DNA of 64,000 nucleotides from Patiria miniata (Eukaryota > Echinodermata > Asteroidea > Valvatida > Asterinidae), in assembly GCF_015706575.1 (NCBI RefSeq), contig NW_024037076.1, forward strand, positions 19,224,898 through 19,288,897. The letters run 5' to 3'. Positions 11,135 to 22,904 of the stretch are shown in pieces. Within the stretch, counting starts at the first letter, position 1; each line of letters begins with the position of its first letter. The notes beneath the pieces are model-generated. The model searched no databases, had not been told where the DNA came from, and saw nothing but the letters and a program-made list of their open reading frames with translations. The translations under genes and the position numbers were made by a program.

Positions 11135-14100
11135 TTAATATCCAACTTCCCAGTCTGCCACGCATTCCAAAGGTTTCCCGTTGACGTACCTATTGTAGTT
11201 CACTTCCATGATGTCAATAATCTGTGCAAACAGGGAAAATAACGAAAGGATATTTATGTATTACGGCACAAAATACCTTTCAAAAACTATGTTAGTCACC
11301 AAATTGAACCGGGTTTAAAATGAATGTATACACGTAATGAGAATTGAAGATCATGGCTGATATGAATATGCATAATACACTACAAGCCGATATGCACTGT
11401 AAACTTAGACGAACACGCAGGCCTATTTCCATCTAACTCAGTTGTTTTGACGAGATACCAAGGCCAACAAAATAATAATGCCAACAACCAGTGTGACATT
11501 ATTTTTTATACAGGTATTTCGAAACAAAAATAAACAAACCATACCGCGCCAGGATAAACCATAGCGGATGCTGATTCGTCGGCCTAAATAAGAGAAAAAC
11601 ATCAAGGCCTTTTATTATATCTGATAATTCAATGCAACATTTTTAATGTGCAGTCCTTATGTTGGTCTATGGAATATGGAATATCCCCTTGCACAGTAAG
11701 GGTCTATGATAATTGTGCAAGCCGATTCGGCTATTAATTATGCAAAACAAGATTGTGTCTTGACCTCGAGATTAAATTATTCTGACCATTCAGTGGGCGC
11801 CTTCTATGTCGGGTCTTCGATAGCCCACTGTTGTGTTGCAAAAACATTGCATCCAAATATGACCAGTCAACAATTTAGTACACATTTGTGATCGAAATGA
11901 CGTCACAGTTTCTAAAGTCGACTCCGATTGGCTGGCGCGCGGGTCACATAACATTTGCATGTTATATATCAGACTTTGACTGTGGCCGGCTCTGCGTTTG
12001 TTAATTTATGGTGTAAATCGAGGACACACACGTGCAACATCATCGGTGAATCTAGGACAGGAACCAAATCGAGGACGACCTCGATTAGAAAAAGTGTACA
12101 AAACCAATGAGAGCTGTTGTACAAACAAACAAAGGAAAGGGGATGAGGAACAAAAGAAAATCCGCGATTTACACCATAAACAAACGTATGAGCACACGTG
12201 AATGTCTGGTCCTGAGACTATTACCTGTGAGAGTTGAGATAAATTCACATCAATTTTTTTCAGTATGGTTTTGCTGAAATCAAATAAAAACCTGCAGCTC
12301 AGACGCTAAATTATAAGTGTATACTTTTGATAATAGTAGATACAATTAAGCAAAAATGACATTGTACTAAACGAAAAGACTTAGCAAGACAAAGTACATT
12401 AAAGCAAAAGGGATGACGATACAAATTGAAGTAAAGTTAGGTACGTGGGATCGACCTATTTTAGCCCGGGCTTTGAGGCATTGTCTCTTTCATAAATTAC
12501 AAGAAGCTTGTATGAATTCACATACCGAGCAGGGACGGGTGTTGGCTGAGCAGTGAGGTGTAATAGTCACCTGAAAGAAATGATAACATACAGTGGCTCA
12601 TCGTAAACAGACGGCAAATCGAAACCCTTGCTTTCTGCTCAATCGAACAAAGATTCAATAGCGATAAGATTCTAATCAAAAGAAGCGCACTTTTTAATGG
12701 GAGAACTTTTGAGATGTGCGCATGTTCAATATTTGCGCATGTTCAAAATGGCGCAAACAAGAGGTTGCAGACCAGTAAATAAATTGCCACAGAGACCAAG
12801 GGCGGATCCAGGGGGGGGCCAAAGGGGGCCATGGCCCCCCCCAAAACGAAACCAATTTTTTTTTTTTTTAATGTGACATCGCAATAAAGGCAGGCAATGA
12901 GTACACCACCATCTTTTCCTAAAAAAAAATTGGTTAAAGTGGTCAGAAATTGCCTCAGATCGCACCACAGAGCATCTAGAATCCAAAAAATTTTCGGGGC
13001 CCTAGCGGGCCCCGAACCCCACGCCGTAATTTTTTAGACCCACTTTTTGGGGGGACCAAATTTTTTTTTGGCCCCCCCCAAAATTGTGTTCTGGATCCGC
13101 CCTTGCCACAGACCCCTGTGATAAATCTCCCAATTCCAAAAATCAGGGACAATTCTCAAAACTCACTAAGCTTTTTGAGAGACGCATCAAATTAAAGCTT
13201 AATTCATGATATTTTTTTTTGGGGGGGGTGGGGGTAATCCGATGACTTTTGGCTGAAATTTCCATCCAAAGCTGATCACCCCTAAAAGTAGTCATGAGAG
13301 CCCATCGCGATTTTGAACACTGATACCTGTGCTCCATTGCAAAATAGAGTAATTTTAGGGCCCAATTTCATCAAAATTTCACAAAAATACAAGCTCGCAG
13401 TGCACGGCTTCCATCCTTAAGTTCTTTCTCTTCTTTTTTTTTTACTTTTTATATTCCCTTAAGTTTATGGCCTAAATTTGAGGGCATGCAAATCGTGATT
13501 TGGCCGGCGTATGCAATTTTGGGCCTATTTACTGGTCCGTGTTCAAAAGGGCCTGCGTGTCTGCTTGCAAGCCTAAAAGTCTCCAATTGCTGTGGTAATA
13601 GTTTACTATCAGGCTTCAAACTCTATTTCATTTCATTTTTACCTGAGGGGAAGACCACAGTGGACTGATGACCGGCAGCGGCTCAGTTCTGAAGACGTCG
13701 AGTATTGCGTGGGAGATCCATCCTTTGTCCAGCGCATTGAGAATCGTGTCCTCACTGATGACGCTACCCCGTCCGACGTTGATGAAGACAGGTTGCTTGG
13801 TGCAGCTTGACAGGACGTCGCCGGAGAGCAGGTCATCGGTTGCTGGTGTTCGAGGCAGCACACTACAGATGTAGTCACACTCAGTAAGGAGCTCAGCCAA
13901 GCCTGCTAACGGTCTGGATAAGTGTCGCAACAGACAGGAACAAAACAGGTCTTAAATCAAGTTACTTTGTATTAATAACTGAGTAGGTTTACAGGCCGTA
14001 ATCATTTGGGGGGGGGGGGGACTATATCGTCGCATGTTTCTGGTGTTTCCTCCTGATTTATAACAGCTGCAAGTTGGCCGTATAGTTTTGAGTAATCCTG

Positions 14101-17100
14101 GGTTTCAGTACATGAAATAGTGTCAAATACATCCTTAAAATATTACGAAATAACAAAAGAAATATATAATAAAAATGGTAGCTTAGGGAGACCATTTCCC
14201 GTAGACTTGTGTACAAATAAAAACCTTCCCATAATACTTCAAAATACTCCCTCTATACTATTCTCGAGCTAGGGAATCGTTTCAAGCAACTCGCGACAGC
14301 AATATTCGTTCTAGAATTAGTTAAAACAATTCGGGAGAAACTAAAATACTAGCTCAAATCCAAAACTATCTTAATCTTTTTGACTAAGCCTCTGTACTGA
14401 TGACGTCACGGTTTGTTTACATGTGCGCTTTCTTATGGGAGCCTGGTTGGGACGACGGTTTCGTAGCCCCATAGAAAAGTGCATAAGTAAACAAAATGTG
14501 ACGTCATCAGAACAGAGGCTTATTACAAAAGTCAACTCCAAAGTTATTTGACTAACAGCTAGTTACCTATACTCATCCACATTTTTTGATATCTTTTCTG
14601 GTGGTAGGTCTCTTCTTCCTAATCCCCAAATTTTCATTCCGAAGGCCTTGCAGAGCCTTGCAACTGAAGACATACAAAAAAACCAATAGGGGCATTCAAT
14701 GGCAAAAAGTCATTCTCTCTGTGCACACTCTAACGTTGGAATCCGGGCACGTGGTCACTCAAGAGCAATGGAGAAATCATTGTAAACTCTATCTGAACAA
14801 CAGCTATATACCAATCCGGGCACGCTGCCAATTCTGCCACGAAGGCCCCTTTCAATGGCGAAAGCATTGTGCGGCTTAGCTATTGTTCAGATAATCCGTC
14901 ATGGGGCACTGTAGCTTTGCACGATAACTTGCACAATGCTTCCGCCATAAAAGGGGGCCTCGTGTGTGCACATTGCCCGGATTCGTCTACAGCGTAATAC
15001 TTCGCCATTGAAGGGGGCCTTCGTGATAGATTTGATAGCGTGCCAAGATTATACACGTACACACACGCAAACACCCTCTCTCCACAACAACGTTTCCCCC
15101 AAAAAGAAGCATGCAAATGATGTGTTTTTTTAAATGAGGAACATTAAAGCAATTAAGGAGACAAAATGAGAAGAGATGGACATTTCACAAATCAACACGA
15201 GTGAGAGTAACATTGTGGTTGCATCGTGTTTACACAAGAAATCTCTTGTGTGAAAAGAACCGGTGAAACTCAACGTTTCTGACAGCTACTGCCCGTCGTG
15301 GTCAGGACTCAGGAGTACTGCACTGCATGACGACGGGCAAAGCATACTCTTCTCATGTCATGAGATAATGCCACTTGTAAGTGGATGAAAATGAGCTCAG
15401 ACAACGTGCAACATGTGATATCAAACAGGATGACAGACGAGTCAGGATGAGATGAGCCAAGGCAAGATGAGAGAAAAACTTGAGTTTCTTACTTTCTCCA
15501 CCAATCTCCCCAGACCTATTATTCCAAGTGTGAGGTGTCCCAAAACACGATAGTTCCCTGCGGGCAGACAGAACAGTTCATCAGTGTCTTTATTCAAAAT
15601 TCCATTTATATTTTGGATGTCATTTTGTATCATAAAAAAATCAGGCAATTACTTTCCCAAATGGAGCAATTTTGAAAGTCGTAAAAAGGTTTAGCTAATG
15701 TAACATATAGATTTGGATATATAGTCTTTGGGATGTTTGACTATATTTATATGTTACGGTAGCTGTGGCTATGAGCGGGATGAACGATGAACACGAAGAA
15801 TACAAAGACACCCTGGCTTTATGGAGAAACTATTTCATTCTCAAGAACTCAATTCTACCGGGTCTTGCATAATTACAGAAGTAGGAGACGGAAGACAGAA
15901 TGTCGTGGATGAAGACTGGCCAGATCCTAGGGCTAAATCATGGATATGCCTCTGGTTTCCCAGGGAGGAAAAGAACTCCATGAAAGTGGGAAAATGTGGA
16001 CACTTTATACAGTTTCAGACGGACAATTTTGGGTGAAAATAGGGTATGATGTCATATAAGGAAAACATATAGCTTATAAAACATCATTTCTGAGCAAAGG
16101 TAGACTAACCATAGACTGACGTAATGGTCAGGCTGGGGGTTGTACCCTTATGAGGTCACTTTCCCCTGTACAAGGGTGAAATCACAGTCTTGGTATTCTG
16201 TGGGTGCAATTTGCTTGGAAAAGAGTGAGGTGAAGACCTTGGGGTGTAATGTGGAACACCTAAGTTGTGAGATTTGTATCAGGGACAGTCCAAATTTCGG
16301 TCTCACACTAATAAAAAAAGAAACTCATTTGAAATTCAACGCATTAGGAAAGCAGTTGTTTATTTTGTGGTGGTGTTTTGCAGGACGTACCATAATTTCT
16401 GCTCCTGAGCTTTCTTCATTTCATAGAAATGCCGCTCGTGCGCAATCATCTGACCTATGACGTACTCGGCTATGGTAGTCCGTAGTCCAGAAGCATTGCG
16501 TGTTAGTGTGAAGGGCGGGGGTATATCGCTGGGGTTGAGTGCCTTCACCACGCTGTCAATACCTGCATTGATATGGGATCTGCCCGATGTTCCCCACCTA
16601 TATATGTTCCCCAGTACCGATGTTCCCCGAAATCCTTAGGATTAGGGTAAGGGTTAGGGAACATCGGTATTGGGGATGGGAACATATGTATTGGGGAACT
16701 ATATATGCACCCATTGATATAAGGCGTCCCCCCCCCCAATTTATGGTTACACGACGACGTATGATGCAAAATTATATAATGTTCAATTGACCCCTGTAGT
16801 TACTGTATCTACCATCGGAACAGAATTGGCACGCCCATCGAGGCAAGCCGATCGGGGGGGGGGGTTGTCAGTAGGGGTTCAGGGGGGTTCGGGGGGAGGG
16901 GGGGGGGACCGCCGGGTGTGGGCGTGCACGCACCCCCATCCCCCAAAGTTCTACTTTTTTATACGTTCTAAGAAATTTAAAACTTGAAGTGTGTGTACGA
17001 GTTCATATGATGTGCTGCCCTCTGTGGTCACGATGATTATAGCTTACGCACCCCAACTTGAAATACCGCCTCGGGCACGCCATCCGCCTCGACAGCCATG

Positions 17101-19590
17101 AACGTATGGACGAATAAATTAAGGTTCTGGTAAAAAAAATTGTTTTGAGCATTTCAGCAGAAGTAGACTCATTTCTATACGTGACCAATTGTCTCAGTTA
17201 CAGTGTAATTGTCTCAGTTACCAGAGTGCCTCGTGGTATGCAAGGAGTCAATTAACAAGCTACAAGATTGGATAACATGGCAGGTATCGAACGGAAAATA
17301 ACGTGCTTCTCTGGAAACGTGTCTAAAAAAACACAACATAATGATGCTCGCTTATTTTCTTTCACTATTAAGCAATGTATTAAGCCTTGTTCAGTTGTGG
17401 TTATAAGAGACAGAATACAATCAAGTGAAGACAAAAAAAATGGGGCTTAAGCACGAGTCGGCCATATCGAATTGAAAGTGAGGTAAAATCATCATTTTTT
17501 GAACTTGCGAAGAGAATTGAAAGCAAGTAAAGTAATAACTATTTCAAGTCTGCTTCAATGAATAATTTAACATTTGTAATTCATCATTCCCTAATGTTTA
17601 ACCCTAAAAAAAAAGCCCCCCGGCTGAGAGATGGTCAAAATAACCCGGCCCTTTAAGGGTTAAAGCCAGATTTAAAAAAGAAATGACAGTATTAAAAATA
17701 AGGCTGCATAAATAGTCTGGCGCCATCCCATTTAACAGTTAACAATTTATGAAATACATTCAGCGAACTCGACAAAAATGGCCAACGGCTCGTTCATAAT
17801 GTCCATTAGGTGTTTTTTGGTGCTTTTAATTGAATTTAACAAAACCAAGTGACGTGTCTATAGCTCTAGATTACCGATACTCACAAAATTACGATGTACA
17901 AACTTCATATATTATGATTAGGATTCTAACACCACGTCATGCCGTACAAATACTATAAACAACTGGACCTAATTATTTACTGTCACATTTGCTCCAATAA
18001 TACAAGCAGATTGTTTAATGCAGTGTTGTAGTTGAAATGTCTTTTAAATTTAAACAGTATTTAAGTTTAAACCCCGAATTTGGATGTTACTGTTCATGAT
18101 CTCATCAATTATACCGGAATGTAATTTCGACGAATTTTGCTGTTTGAATTGTTGGGGTTATTTCATTTTGTGTATTCCATGCAGACAGTCGCAAATGAAA
18201 GCCCGAGAATGTCACGCATCGTTTTCATTATAAATGTTTTTTCCCACCCACATTCACTTTGCTTTACATCTTCTACCATGACTGAGCTTGATCTTACCTC
18301 GTAAATTATATGCCTACCTGCATATGTACTCTGTACCCATTTTGTCTTCCTCAACTGACTGAAAAACTTCCCAATGAATTCAGGGTCAGCAAGTACAATC
18401 TCTGCTTCTTGAAGATGTACGATAGCCTCCTCTGTGAACAGGCAAGAGGGAAAAAAACATAATGTGTTACATAATATGTAATGTCCCGCGGTTATAAAAT
18501 GTGCCCCCTAGAGAAACTGGGCCTTAAACGCACACGTATTAAAGCATAATGATCGCGCTACAAACAAAATTGTCTCCTCTCTTGTAATGGAAAACGGCCC
18601 CTCAAAATCACAGGTGCCCCTCATGCATTAGCAAGATTGTGCACCTTCTCGAGATGGAAAACTACCCCTAGAAAGCGCAAATACCCCTCTCGCAATAATA
18701 AAATTGTGCCCCTCTCGAGATGGGAAAATGGGCCATAAAATACAATAGTGCTCCTATCGCGATAAACCTCTCGACTCGGAGATGTAAAACTTCCCCCCGA
18801 AAGCACAATTGTATTAGTAGCTCGCAGCATTAAAATTGTTCCCCGTCTCATGGAAAACTGTCCTTTAAAAATCAAGTGCTCCTCCTCACGCAAATAAAAT
18901 GGTCACAGTCATGAGCTGGCCATCAAAAGCAACAGTGCCCCTCTCGCGATAAAAAAGGTCTTTCTACATATTATCTAGTCAAATTCATGGGCGGACCCAG
19001 AGAGGTTACTGCCGGGCGGAGGGTGTGCGGTGTGCCGAAACCAAGGCCCAAGGGCGGATCGGGGGGGGGGGGGGAACGGGGCCATGACTCCCCCCCCCCC
19101 CAAAAAAAAAATAGGAACCCATTTTTTTGTGACGTCACAAAAAAAATAGCCACCATCTTTTCCTAAAAAAACCCAAATTGATTAAAGTGGTCAGAAATTG
19201 CCTCAGATCCCCCCCCCCAAAAAAAAACCCCATGTTGTTCTGGATCCGCCATTGCGGAGGCCAAAGGGCTCTCACTTTCACACCGACGGAAGGCGCCCCT
19301 TTTTCTGGATAAGAGCCCCTTTTTGGTGTTGCCGAGTTTGAAAAGCGTTCCGCCGCCCCTGGTGCGCCATGTGTCTCAGTTAACACGATAATGATTCCAC
19401 TAAGCCCAGACCTTCGTGCAGTGATGTATGAATTATTTTGTTAGCCTACCTGGATTTTGGTGGTCTAAAACGTTACATGGGATGTCACCCAATCGCTTTT
19501 TCCACGACTCAAGAAACCCCCGTCCCGGCCTGCAAACCTAGTCAAAATCGTCACAACGGGCAAGTTGCTGCACACCTCTTCTGAAGCCAT
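11135..19590 (-). CDS. D-isomer-specific 2-hydroxyacid dehydrogenase (8 exons, frame-disrupted)
   Basis: NAD(P)-dependent 2-hydroxyacid dehydrogenase related to glyoxylate/hydroxypyruvate reductases. Exons on the minus strand: 19590-19450, 18431-18318, 16562-16391, 15557-15493, 14663-14567, 13913-13643, 12570-12526 and 11221-11135. All introns are GT-AG. Visible motifs: N-terminal WVQSTYAG, FTLTRNASGLR, the dinucleotide-fold region LGIIGLG, NVGRGSV with the substrate-binding Arg, DVFRTEPLP with the catalytic Glu, VTITPHCSA with the catalytic His, and the C-terminal VADWEVGY ending in TAA at 11137-11135. Exon phases match at five of the seven junctions. Exon 1 changes frame inside its G run near 19498-19502, and exon 4 changes frame at 15508-15511; each fits one missing G. 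The exon 3 to 4 junction is also out of phase, which fits an unseen micro-exon of 3k+2 bases. About 330 residues, usual for the family. Either sequencing errors in G runs or a decaying gene. The exact subfamily is not clear. Confidence 0.85.
11700..11990 (+). repeat. Dispersed repeat with GGCTGGCGCGCGGGTCAC end
   Basis: About 290 bp that recur at 42950-43205 (plus) and 53755-53935 (minus). Shared blocks include GTCGACTCCGATTGGCTGG, GCGCGCGGGTCACATAAC and a CAATAG/TGACGTCA stretch. It lies in the last dehydrogenase intron and is non-coding. Superfamily unknown. Confidence 0.7.
12763..13542. mobile_element. GTTGCAGACCAGTAAAT MITE carrying a nested hAT-like MITE
   Basis: The left end is GGTTGCAGACCAGTAAAT and the right end is the inverse, TTTACTGGTC. 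It belongs to the family best seen at 19676-20148. It is interrupted at 12797-13105 by a separate element, so the insertion order is readable. It lies in the intron between exons 6 and 7 of the dehydrogenase. Confidence 0.75.
12797..13105. mobile_element. Complete GGATCC-ended hAT-like MITE, nested
   Basis: Terminal inverted repeats are CAAGGGCGGATCCAG and its inverse CTGGATCCGCCCTTG. The left flank is CCACAGAGAC and the right flank CCACAGAC, which fits an 8-bp target-site duplication plus a 2-bp slip. The interior carries a GGGGCCCTAGCGGGCCCC hairpin. About 309 bp, non-coding. Confidence 0.8.
14387..14520. mobile_element. 134-bp MITE with TA target site
   Basis: Terminal inverted repeats of about 23 bp begin AGCCTCTGTACTGATGACGT and are flanked on both sides by TA (14385-14386 and 14521-14522). 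This fits Tc1/mariner-type insertion. The copy sits in the intron between exons 5 and 6 of the dehydrogenase. Confidence 0.75.
14680..15050. repeat. Imperfect inverted repeat
   Basis: CACGAAGGCCCCTTTCAATG (about 14838) and the inverse-type blocks ATAAAAGGGGGCCTCGTGTG and GAAGGGGGCCTTCGTG (about 14948 and 15013) form an imperfect foldback with a repeated GCATTGTGC/GCACAATGC pair. It is probably a degraded non-autonomous transposon. Confidence 0.5.
16575..16716. repeat. Imperfect hairpin next to dehydrogenase exon 3
   Basis: CCCCAGTACCGATGTTCCCC (about 16610) pairs with GGGAACATCGGTATTGGGG (about 16656). A short TTAGGGTAAGGGTTAGGG stretch sits in the loop. It starts about 15 bases beyond the exon 3 acceptor, inside intron 2. 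Confidence 0.6.
18480..18960 (+). repeat. Degenerate tandem repeat in dehydrogenase intron 1
   Basis: A unit of roughly 55-85 bases recurs about six times, built on AAATTGTGCCCCTCTCGAGA, TGGAAAACTGCCCCT and GTGCCCCTCTCGCGATAA. It is non-coding. Confidence 0.65.
19049..19254. mobile_element. Shorter copy of the GGATCC-ended MITE
   Basis: Left end CAAGGGCGGATC, right end GGATCCGCCATTG. The interior lacks the GGGGCCC hairpin of the other copies. Flanks CCAAGGCC and CGGAGGCC match at 6 of 8 positions, a worn 8-bp duplication. Confidence 0.65.
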
Positions 19591-19675
19591 GTTTTACAAT
19601 TTGTGAGTACATGTGCATGTACAGTGTGCATCGAGACGTTCAACAAAATGAATCAAGTGAGCAAGTGTGCATTAG

Positions 19676-20148
19676 GGTTGCAGACCAGTAAATCGGTCCG
19701 AAATTGCCTGCGCCGGCCAAATCACGATTTGCATGCCCTCAAAATCTTCAGTATTTAAGCATACTGTGGGTCATGAACTTGAGGGTTTGTAAAAATTATG
19801 GGTGGAAGCCGGCCATGCACAGGACTGTGAGCTTGTAGTTCCGTTCAATTTGGATGAAATTGGGGCCCTTAAAGCGCTCTATTTTGCAATGGAGCGTAGG
19901 CATCGTTTTCAACATGGCGATGGGCTTCAGGACTATTTTCAGGGGTGATCATCTTCGGATGGAAATTTCTCCTAAAAGTCATCAGTTAACCCCCCCAAAA
20001 TTGAAAAGAAAATGAAAGATGATGAAATAAGCTTTAGTTTAATGTGTGTCTCGAACACCTTGGAGAGTTGTGAGTATTTTTCCCGAATTTCTGAAGTGTG
20101 AGCATTTACCATTGGGGCCTATGGAAGTTTATTTACTGGTCTGCTACC
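19676..20148. mobile_element. 473-bp MITE with GGTTGCAGACCAGTAAAT ends
   Basis: Terminal repeats are GGTTGCAGACCAGTAAAT and the inverse of GGTAGCAGACCAGTAAAT. TTAG stands directly outside both ends (19672-19675 and 20149-20152). Related copies lie at 12763-13542, about 24428-24902, about 27551-28025 and about 29661-30100. No coding capacity. The superfamily is uncertain. Confidence 0.75.
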
Positions 20149-20221
20149 TTAGAAGTTCAGTGTTCCAAATCGAGGTCACTCACGTCACACATGCATGAAC
20201 ATAAATGCATCGGCCCGCAGC

Positions 20222-20518
20222 TAACCTTGGTCAACGCTCTCGTCGTTATTCGTCCCGTACGCGTTCAATCGTCGGCATATATCCTCACGCGCTATGCACA
20301 TGCATGTAAAAATACAGCGCGAACAGCGACCTCACGCGGCCACTATTTTTATGCAAATCAGTTGGAGATCGTCTCCAACTGATTTGCATAAAAATAGTGG
20401 CCGCGTGAGGTCGCTGTTCGCGCTGTATTTTTACATGCATGTGCATAGCGCGTGAGGATATATGCCGACGATTGACCGCGTTCGGGACGAATAACGACGA
20501 GAGCATTGACCAAGGCTA
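20222..20518. mobile_element. 297-bp near-perfect hairpin element, 9-bp TSD
   Basis: The whole element is a palindrome with arms of about 147 bp and a 3-base spacer near 20370. The ends read TAACCTTGG and, on the opposite strand, TAGCCTTGG. GCCCGCAGC stands outside both ends (20213-20221 and 20519-20527), a perfect 9-bp target-site duplication. It is a foldback-type MITE, of the same end type (TA start, 9-bp duplication) as the elements at 30757, 32207 and 40094. Confidence 0.85.
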
Positions 20519-20583
20519 GCCCGCAGCTTCCGAGCATGCGAGCATGCGGCGCTGCCCCCCCCCATCGGAAAACGGAGAAAAAG

Positions 20584-20610
20584 TGGGGGGGGGGGGGGGG
20601 GGGGGGGGGG
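20584..20610. repeat. Long G homopolymer
   Basis: About 27 G, beside other G/C runs. Such runs recur throughout the window (10283, 14008, 23959, 27077, 41140, 46199) and are unreliable for exact length. Confidence 0.9.
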
Positions 20611-21266
20611 AGGAAAAAGAGGTGCGAAGCCATATTGCTATTTATTTGATGATGGGGGGGGGGTGGTAGGGCAAATGCTCCCCTGCTCAAGCTCGGAAAA
20701 ATGATAAATTGAGCATATAATGAACAATTAAGATATTTTGGGGAAAAATTTGCTTTGCCCACCTGGAAAAAAATCCTGGCGACGCCCATGCTTCCGAGAT
20801 CATTTCGAGGTTGTTTTTATGATCAGCCATGCGGCGTCGACTAAAATAAAGACCAGTCTATCTCGTAGTTGACTAGGCATATTGAAGTCGAGTATTTTTT
20901 TCCCGAGTACCGAGTACTGCTAAGTACTTAGGTTGCCGAGTGCGAGTACGAGTACTTGTACCTCCGAGTACGGCCATACGGCAAATTGTTCGTTGTGCGT
21001 AATTGGCCCAGGCCTATAGTCAAACCAATATACATTTTGTACAGACCCACTCATTGCTGGCTGTGAAATAATTGTCCGGACGTGCACAGAGGAAAATCAG
21101 GAAACTTCGATTTCTCCACAAGCCAATCAACCATTTCAAACTGACAGTAAAGATAAAATAAGGCCGTGGTATATAGTCAAACTACAACATTCTCCCCCCA
21201 TTCGAGTACGAGTAAACTTTGATGATCGAATACAACTAGAGGTTCGCGTTTGTTGTTACAAACGCA

Positions 21267-22723
21267 GAGTGGTCGGGCAGGCAATTTTTTTCATAAAAAA
21301 CTGCCGAGTTAAGTTATGAATATGTTTATGCAATAACAAAGGATCACGAAATTAAATCCTTTTCATCACAATGAATTATTTTGCTTAAAAAAATGCATCT
21401 TTAAAGGTGTGATAAATTTCCGTAGACATTTTATGTACACATACGAGTTATTTCTGGTTTGATGACGTCATTATTAAAAAAAAAACGGGAAGTGAAAACT
21501 GATTTAGTTCGGAGTGGATAAATGTTTATTGTGAAGATAATTAACGTACGGAAATATGAAAAATATAATTGTATGTATTTATAACACCTAACCACCGGTT
21601 TGATGACGTCACTAGTATTTGGAAGCAAAAGGTTCACATTTTTATGGATATCGCTATTTGGGCTACGAAGATATACGACATGGATCAAATGATAGCATTC
21701 AATTTATAATATGATCGTTTTCAAATTCTCATAGACGTAACTTCCGGTCTGAAGACGTCATGAATTTGAAACCTTGCCAAGTTATCTGTGGTTAATCAAA
21801 GAATATCAAGGGGCGATTTGGTAAAATTTGAACCGATGGTCTTCAGATTAAAGAAAATAAACACTATTTTATGTGCCGCTAGTGGCGCCCTTTCGGATGA
21901 ATGACGTCATCACAGTTTTTTTATGACTTGCATTTCTCACTAAACACTTGCATAATATATATATGTCTGTGGTAAAATGTTTCCGCTTTTGAGTTATATT
22001 CAGTTTTTATTGCACTTCCGGTAACACCGGAAGTAAAGGTCAAGCGGTTTTATGTCCGGGAAATGTTTCTCACGGCATAGTCTACAACCTCACGAAAAAA
22101 CGAACACGATACTCTATTTAGTTCAAAAGATATAACGCAAACTATTTTGTCAAAATTTGCCCTTAAATCGCTTGTAATTTGATACCTGATGACGTCATGA
22201 TGACGTAACAAAATTTATAACATCTTTGTAACATGGTACAAGTTCACACAAGGTTTTTTGATCATGCCGTGAACCGTTTGGAAGAAATGTTGCTTTGTTT
22301 TGATGTCCGGCTAACGTCTTCATTTTGAATTCACCTAACTTTGACCTTCCGGTAGACCCAAAAGTAAAGGTCAAGCGAGTTCAGGTACATGACAAAAAAT
22401 GTTAAGCGATTAATGGTCTATCTGATTACAGAATACAAACATCATTGATTGTTTGGTTCAAGAGTTATGGGTGAAAGTAATTGGTCACTTTTTCAGATAA
22501 AATCACTTGTAATTTGACACTTGATGACGTAATCATGACGTCAGAGTAATATGCACCACTTTGGATGAGGGTAGATAAATAGTGAAAGTTACAAGTTCAT
22601 ACCATATACCGTTTAAGAGAAAACCCGCGGAGAAGTATTGTCCGGAAAAAAAAAGAAAGAAAGAAAGAAAGAAAGATTAATCGCAACAAATCCAAAGAGT
22701 GGTCGGGTTGTGCCCGACCACTC
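21267..22723. mobile_element. 1.46-kb element with GAGTGGTCGGGCA ends and repeated TGACGTCA
   Basis: GAGTGGTCGGGCA at 21267-21279 is exactly inverted at 22711-22723. The right end is itself a hairpin. The interior holds at least six GATGACGTCAT-type sites, spaced about 140-330 bp apart in a degenerate internal repeat with ACTTCCGGT blocks. It is embedded in a (CGAGTAC)-rich repeat that continues on both sides (20890-21240 and 22735-22870). No coding frame. Superfamily unknown. Confidence 0.6.
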
Positions 22724-22734
22724 AATTACGACAT

Positions 22735-22870
22735 GTCGAGTACGAGTACTATGCTGCCTGAGTACGAGTGCCGTCATTTCGAGTACGAGTACTTTGACAT
22801 TCGAGTAAGAGTACGAGTACGCTCGAGTAGTACTCGAGTACAAGTACCGAGTACGAGTACTACAACACTG
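22735..22870. repeat. GAGTAC-rich simple repeat
   Basis: Irregular tandem GAGTACGAGTAC motifs. The same motif occurs at 20890-20960 and 21195-21230 on the other side of the 1.46-kb element, so that element probably inserted into it. Confidence 0.75.
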
Positions 22871-22904
22871 GCGTCGAGCAAGAAAAGGAGATTTTTGTGT
22901 TAAT

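Noticed and set aside
13628-13930. Short single-exon dehydrogenase gene starting at 13930
   Set aside because: The codon there is TTG in an intron; the real exon starts at the acceptor at 13913 and belongs to the eight-exon gene.
16630-16665. Telomere-like TTAGGGTTAGGG stretch
   Set aside because: Only two imperfect units inside a hairpin loop; not a telomere or a clear interstitial telomeric array.
20358-20789. 143-codon open frame
   Set aside because: It covers one arm of a hairpin element and a long G run.
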